Position numbers and translations under genes: made by a program. Positions 60,223 through 64,000 of a stretch of DNA of 64,000 nt are shown in pieces (within the stretch, counting starts at the first letter, position 1; each line of letters opens with the position of its first letter). Under the pieces are notes generated by a model that saw nothing but the letters and a program-made list of their open reading frames with translations, was not told where the DNA came from and ran no database searches. The DNA is from Pontederia crassipes (Eukaryota; Streptophyta; Magnoliopsida; Commelinales; Pontederiaceae). The stretch is from NCBI GenBank assembly GCA_030549335.1, contig CM060183.1, forward strand, positions 27,635,052 to 27,699,051, given 5' to 3'.

Positions 60223-63200
60223 AGTGGAATCAGAGCTTGTCGTTCTTCTCTCTATTTTCTCTTCGCAATGGTGAAACTTAGAGGAGGAAAGGAGTAAGGA
60301 ACTTCTCTTTCTAATACTTTAGAAGGAAGGATCATGGACAATGTGGATGCCAGGTTTGTGACCATTATGATAGTTTTGAAGACATTGATATAGCAAAACA
60401 AGAATAAGAATCAAAACACTATAACATCATAACCGCCATGAGTTGTGAACATGCCACCTCATAGTTCACATGTGGTTGGAGACACAACCAATCATACTAA
60501 AGGAGAATAACAATATACATAAATGAGGAAGATTGTAAAGGGAGCAGAGCTAGTGAAAGTAAAATATTATGAACAAAAGAAAGAGAGTGGACAACAACAA
60601 GTGTTCAGTTCATTTAAAGTGAAGGCAAAAATAAACATTCCAAAATACAAAGGTGAGATAGATGGAGAGAAGGTTAGAGTCATATTTTTTATTGCACAAC
60701 CTTAATGACCTACAACGGGTGACTTTTGTAAGAGTGAAGATGGAGTCGTATGCGTTGGTTTGGCAAAATTCTTATGTGCAGATGCATGGCCTTTATGTTT
60801 TGACATGGAATGCCTTCAAGGAACTTATTAGAAGATAATTCTACCCTATTGGATACCTAGAAGCATTGGAGACATTGGCATTATTTGAGGCAGTATTCGG
60901 ATACAACCGAGTTCATGTGTTGAGCATTGATTCTTAGCGTTCAACTTGAAGAAGCATATATTTTGTAGAAAACTAGGGTGATTTGCAAGAAGATGTTAGG
61001 AACCATCTCCAAATGCATCAGATTATAGACACTGATGATGTCTGTAGGAATAGCATCATCATAGAGAAAACTCTGCATCCGAAAAAGTACTCCAAGACCA
61101 CAGACAAGAAGAACTCCACATTATCTACAAAGACAAACCAAAAGCCGTAGGAAAGAAGTGACTATAAGAAGTCAACAACGAAAAGATAAAGGAGAAAACA
61201 CTTTGTGTATAAATTGTAAAAAGGAAGGGCACAATGAGCTAAAGTGTTGATTCGCACATGCAGAATTGGCTCAGATCATTGGAAAAATGGTGCCAACAAG
61301 AATAAAAAACAATCGGCCAAGAGTCATTGTGGCTATAACATTTAATGATCATACACTAACACTCATTGCAAGGCAAAGAAAGACTGAACCCAAAATCCAT
61401 CCATCTACCTCAAAGAAACCTCTTGCTTCAGGGGAAGATCGTGAAGTCCTCTTCTATCTAAACATTCAAATCAAATAATTTGTTTTGTTGTTGTCAGGTA
61501 ACCAAAAGAACATGATATCAAAGAGTCTTGTTAAGCAAATGAAGTTGAAGACAAGACCTCACCCAAAGTCATGCACTTTTGGATGGATCAAAAAATAAGT
61601 TAAGGTCCAAGTCACTCAGCAATGCACTTTTTGTTTTGCCATCACCAGGAGATATATTGATGAGGTAACATGTGAGGTAGTGCCTCTCGACATCTGCCAA
61701 GTAATTTTTAGTTTTCCATATGTGTTTGATAGAGATGACATCTTCTATAAAAGAGATCAAAAGTATATATTCATTAAAGATGGTTAACAGTTTCTTGTGA
61801 AGGTTAAGAGACCAACAAAGTATGTAGAATTAGACACAACCACACATATAAAGAAGATGATGAGTGATAGGGGCAAAGAATTAGTCGTTACCCCAAGAAG
61901 GGCAAATTTCAGAAGTAATTTTCAAAGAACTTGATGAAGGCGGTATGTGAGATGAAGAAACTACTGTAACGACATAAGGAGTTGTTTATGGAACCAAGAG
62001 GGATGCTTCTTGATCGCCAAATAGAATATGGCATTGAACTAATGGATGGTGTGTCACTCTCTAACTTAGGGATGTATAATCACTTATTGTTGGAAATAGA
62101 AGAAATTAAATTGCAGGTATAAAACTTGCTTCAGCGAAAAGTCATGACTGAGTACCAATTCATGTGGGTCTCTAGTGGTATTGGTGTCAAAGAAAGATGG
62201 TGGATGAAGAATACATATTGACTATCGAGTTCTTAACAAGATAATAATAAAGAATCGATTTCCTCTTTCACAGATAGAAGACTTGCTGGATCAACCAAGA
62301 TGACAAATACTTCACAAAGCTGGTCTCAAATCAACATATTACCAAGTGCGGATTCATGAAATTGAAACTTGGAAGACAACCTTCAAAATTAAGCAAGACC
62401 TTTTTCAACGGAGAATTATGCCTTTCAGGTTTTGCAATGCTCCAACCACATTCATGAGTTTGATAAATGAGGTATTGGGATTATATATAGATGATTTTGT
62501 TATTGTTTATCTTAATAACATCCTTCTATGCAATCAAACTTGCTTGGAGCATTTGGAGCATGTAGGCAAAGTTCTTTAACTTTTGGTAGAACATAAGCTC
62601 CATCTCTATTTGAAAAAGCGTGAAGTGGCCCACACAGAATTGGTAGACATCATCGTTGGAGAAGGGAAGCTAAGAATAAATTACGAGAAGATCAAAACCA
62701 TCATGAAGTGGCCAAAACCCAATACAATGATTGAAGTGAGGAGCTTGTCAATATTTAAGGAAGTTCATCTGAGACTTCTTTTTGTTGGCTTCGCCTTTGC
62801 ATGGTCTCACAAAGGCGTGGACAATATTTGATTTAGGACCAAAACAAGATGCAACTTTTCAAACACTAAAGAAGAAGATCACAAGCACCTATCCTCACAT
62901 TACCTAACTCGAAAAAATCTTTTAAGCTAGCAGATGCATCTGGATATGCAATGGGAGTTGTTATACTTCAAGAAGGAAGATCCATCATCTATCATTCAAA
63001 AACTTGTCAAGGTGCACAACTAAATTATCCAACAAATCACAAGAAACTCTATGCCTTACACCAAGCAGTTAAGCATTGACGACACTATTGTTGGGAAAAA
63101 AAGCAACCCTTCATACCGATCACCAACATTTAAAGTACTTGCAAACTCAATCCAAGTTGCAACAATCAAGGTATATGAAGTTGATGTCCTACTTGCAATA

Positions 63201-64000
63201 ATTTAATCTGGCAATCCGTTAAAAGAAGGGAGCCACTAACAAATTACCTCATATGCTCTTTAGACCTCCCTAAGCTGAGAAGAAGACTATGTGCGATGTG
63301 GTGCTTCAACTACAACCCTTAGCTCATTCGTGAACTTATATTCTCAACACATAGTGAAGGAGGAATTAGAATTTGGTAGGCCTATAAGTTGGGAGCTAAG
63401 GAATGGACTATTAATTATACAATGGATAACAAGCGTATGTTCCTGAAAAGTCTAATAGGATACACATTATTCGGAAAACTCATTCTTGATTGCTGAACAT
63501 TTTGGTGTGAAAAATACATTTTGTGAAAAAGGCACAAAGGGGTCTGTCAAGAACAAAAAAAGTCATGACTACTTATTTATAGTGGTTGATAGATTCTTCA
63601 AGATGGTGTGTTTGATGCCATACCAAAAGACTATCATAAGAAAGCTATTCTTTGTTAATGTGTGGAAACCTTTTAGGCTGCCCATATTAATTATTTTAGA
63701 TAGAGATTCAAGATTCCTCAATCAATTTTGAAAATCCTTGTGAAGCAAGTTGTATACAAAGCTGAATAGAAGTATTACTTTTCATACTCAAATCAAACAG
63801 AGGTTGAGGTTGTCAATCGAACTCTAAAGTATTTTTTGAGAGACTACAACTCAAAGCATCCAACCTCATGGGATGAGAGTATCTCTTATATTCAGTTTGC
63901 TTACAATAAAGTCATTCATAGTTCTACATCCAAGTCTCCATTTGAGATGTGTTTGGGTTGTTTATCTCAAAGTCCATTTGATTTGGAGTTCTCACATAGA
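60223..64000 (+). pseudogene. Decayed Ty3/gypsy retrotransposon, cut by window edge
   Basis: It opens with a PBS-like TGGAATCAGAGC at 60225 (one mismatch to the tRNA-iMet site). A gag remnant lies around 60523-60960, and a CCHC knuckle CINCKKEGHNELKC at about 61204-61247. Protease-like sequence follows. RT fragments span 62190-62580 ([38 protein letters not shown]), and RNase H is near 62920 (LADASGYAMGVVILQEGRSI). Integrase spans 63550-63990, with DYLFIVVDRFFKMVCLMPY and SKSPFEMCLG. Many stops and frameshifts are present. It shows no close similarity to the chromovirus at 39614-45353 and is clearly older. Confidence 0.85.

Overview
This window is nuclear DNA from a flowering plant, probably not a grass. 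It holds spliced genes with AT-rich introns and moderate exon GC. The mobile elements are of plant type: SINEs with an Au-type tail, an L1-type LINE ending in an RNase H domain, a Ty3/gypsy chromovirus primed by initiator tRNA-Met, and a FAR1/MULE transposon. I cannot name the species.

Layout. (1) 1-4,515: a complete six-exon Bud32/TP53RK kinase gene (KEOPS complex) on the + strand. (2) 4,516-16,200: a complete 16-exon SUV3 mitochondrial RNA helicase gene on the - strand, tail to tail with BUD32. Its introns carry a TIR element, two Au-type SINEs, a truncated LINE-like piece, and a retro-inserted chimera of tRNA-Ala(TGC) and a SINE tail. Its promoter has three TGGGCY site II motifs. (3) 16,200-21,540: intergenic, with two long (GA)n tracts and no recognised gene. 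(4) 21,541-25,828: a complete 11-exon type I inositol polyphosphate 5-phosphatase gene on the + strand. (5) From 27,250 to the end the window is mostly repeats: an Au-type SINE; a structurally full-length 6.2-kb LINE on the - strand (29,389-35,592); GC-rich repeat islands; a 5,740-bp chromovirus on the - strand with paired 542-bp LTRs (39,614-45,353); about 6 kb of unassigned intergenic DNA; a possible solo LTR (52,022-53,599); a 4.55-kb MULE with long terminal inverted repeats (55,378-59,927); and a decayed Ty3/gypsy element running off the right edge.

Three genes look functional. BUD32 works in tRNA t6A modification, SUV3 in organellar RNA turnover, and the 5-phosphatase in phosphoinositide signalling. 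They share no evident pathway beyond the RNA theme of the first two. All protein-coding transposons are broken by stops or frameshifts, many of them consistent with C-to-T or G-to-A change. I found no clear new biological system. The most unusual item is the chimeric tRNA-Ala/SINE insertion in SUV3 intron 2, with a perfect 13-bp target duplication and a T-run that suggests a primary Pol III transcript. The next are the ATGA stop/start overlap of the LINE ORFs and a recurring family of GC-rich islands.
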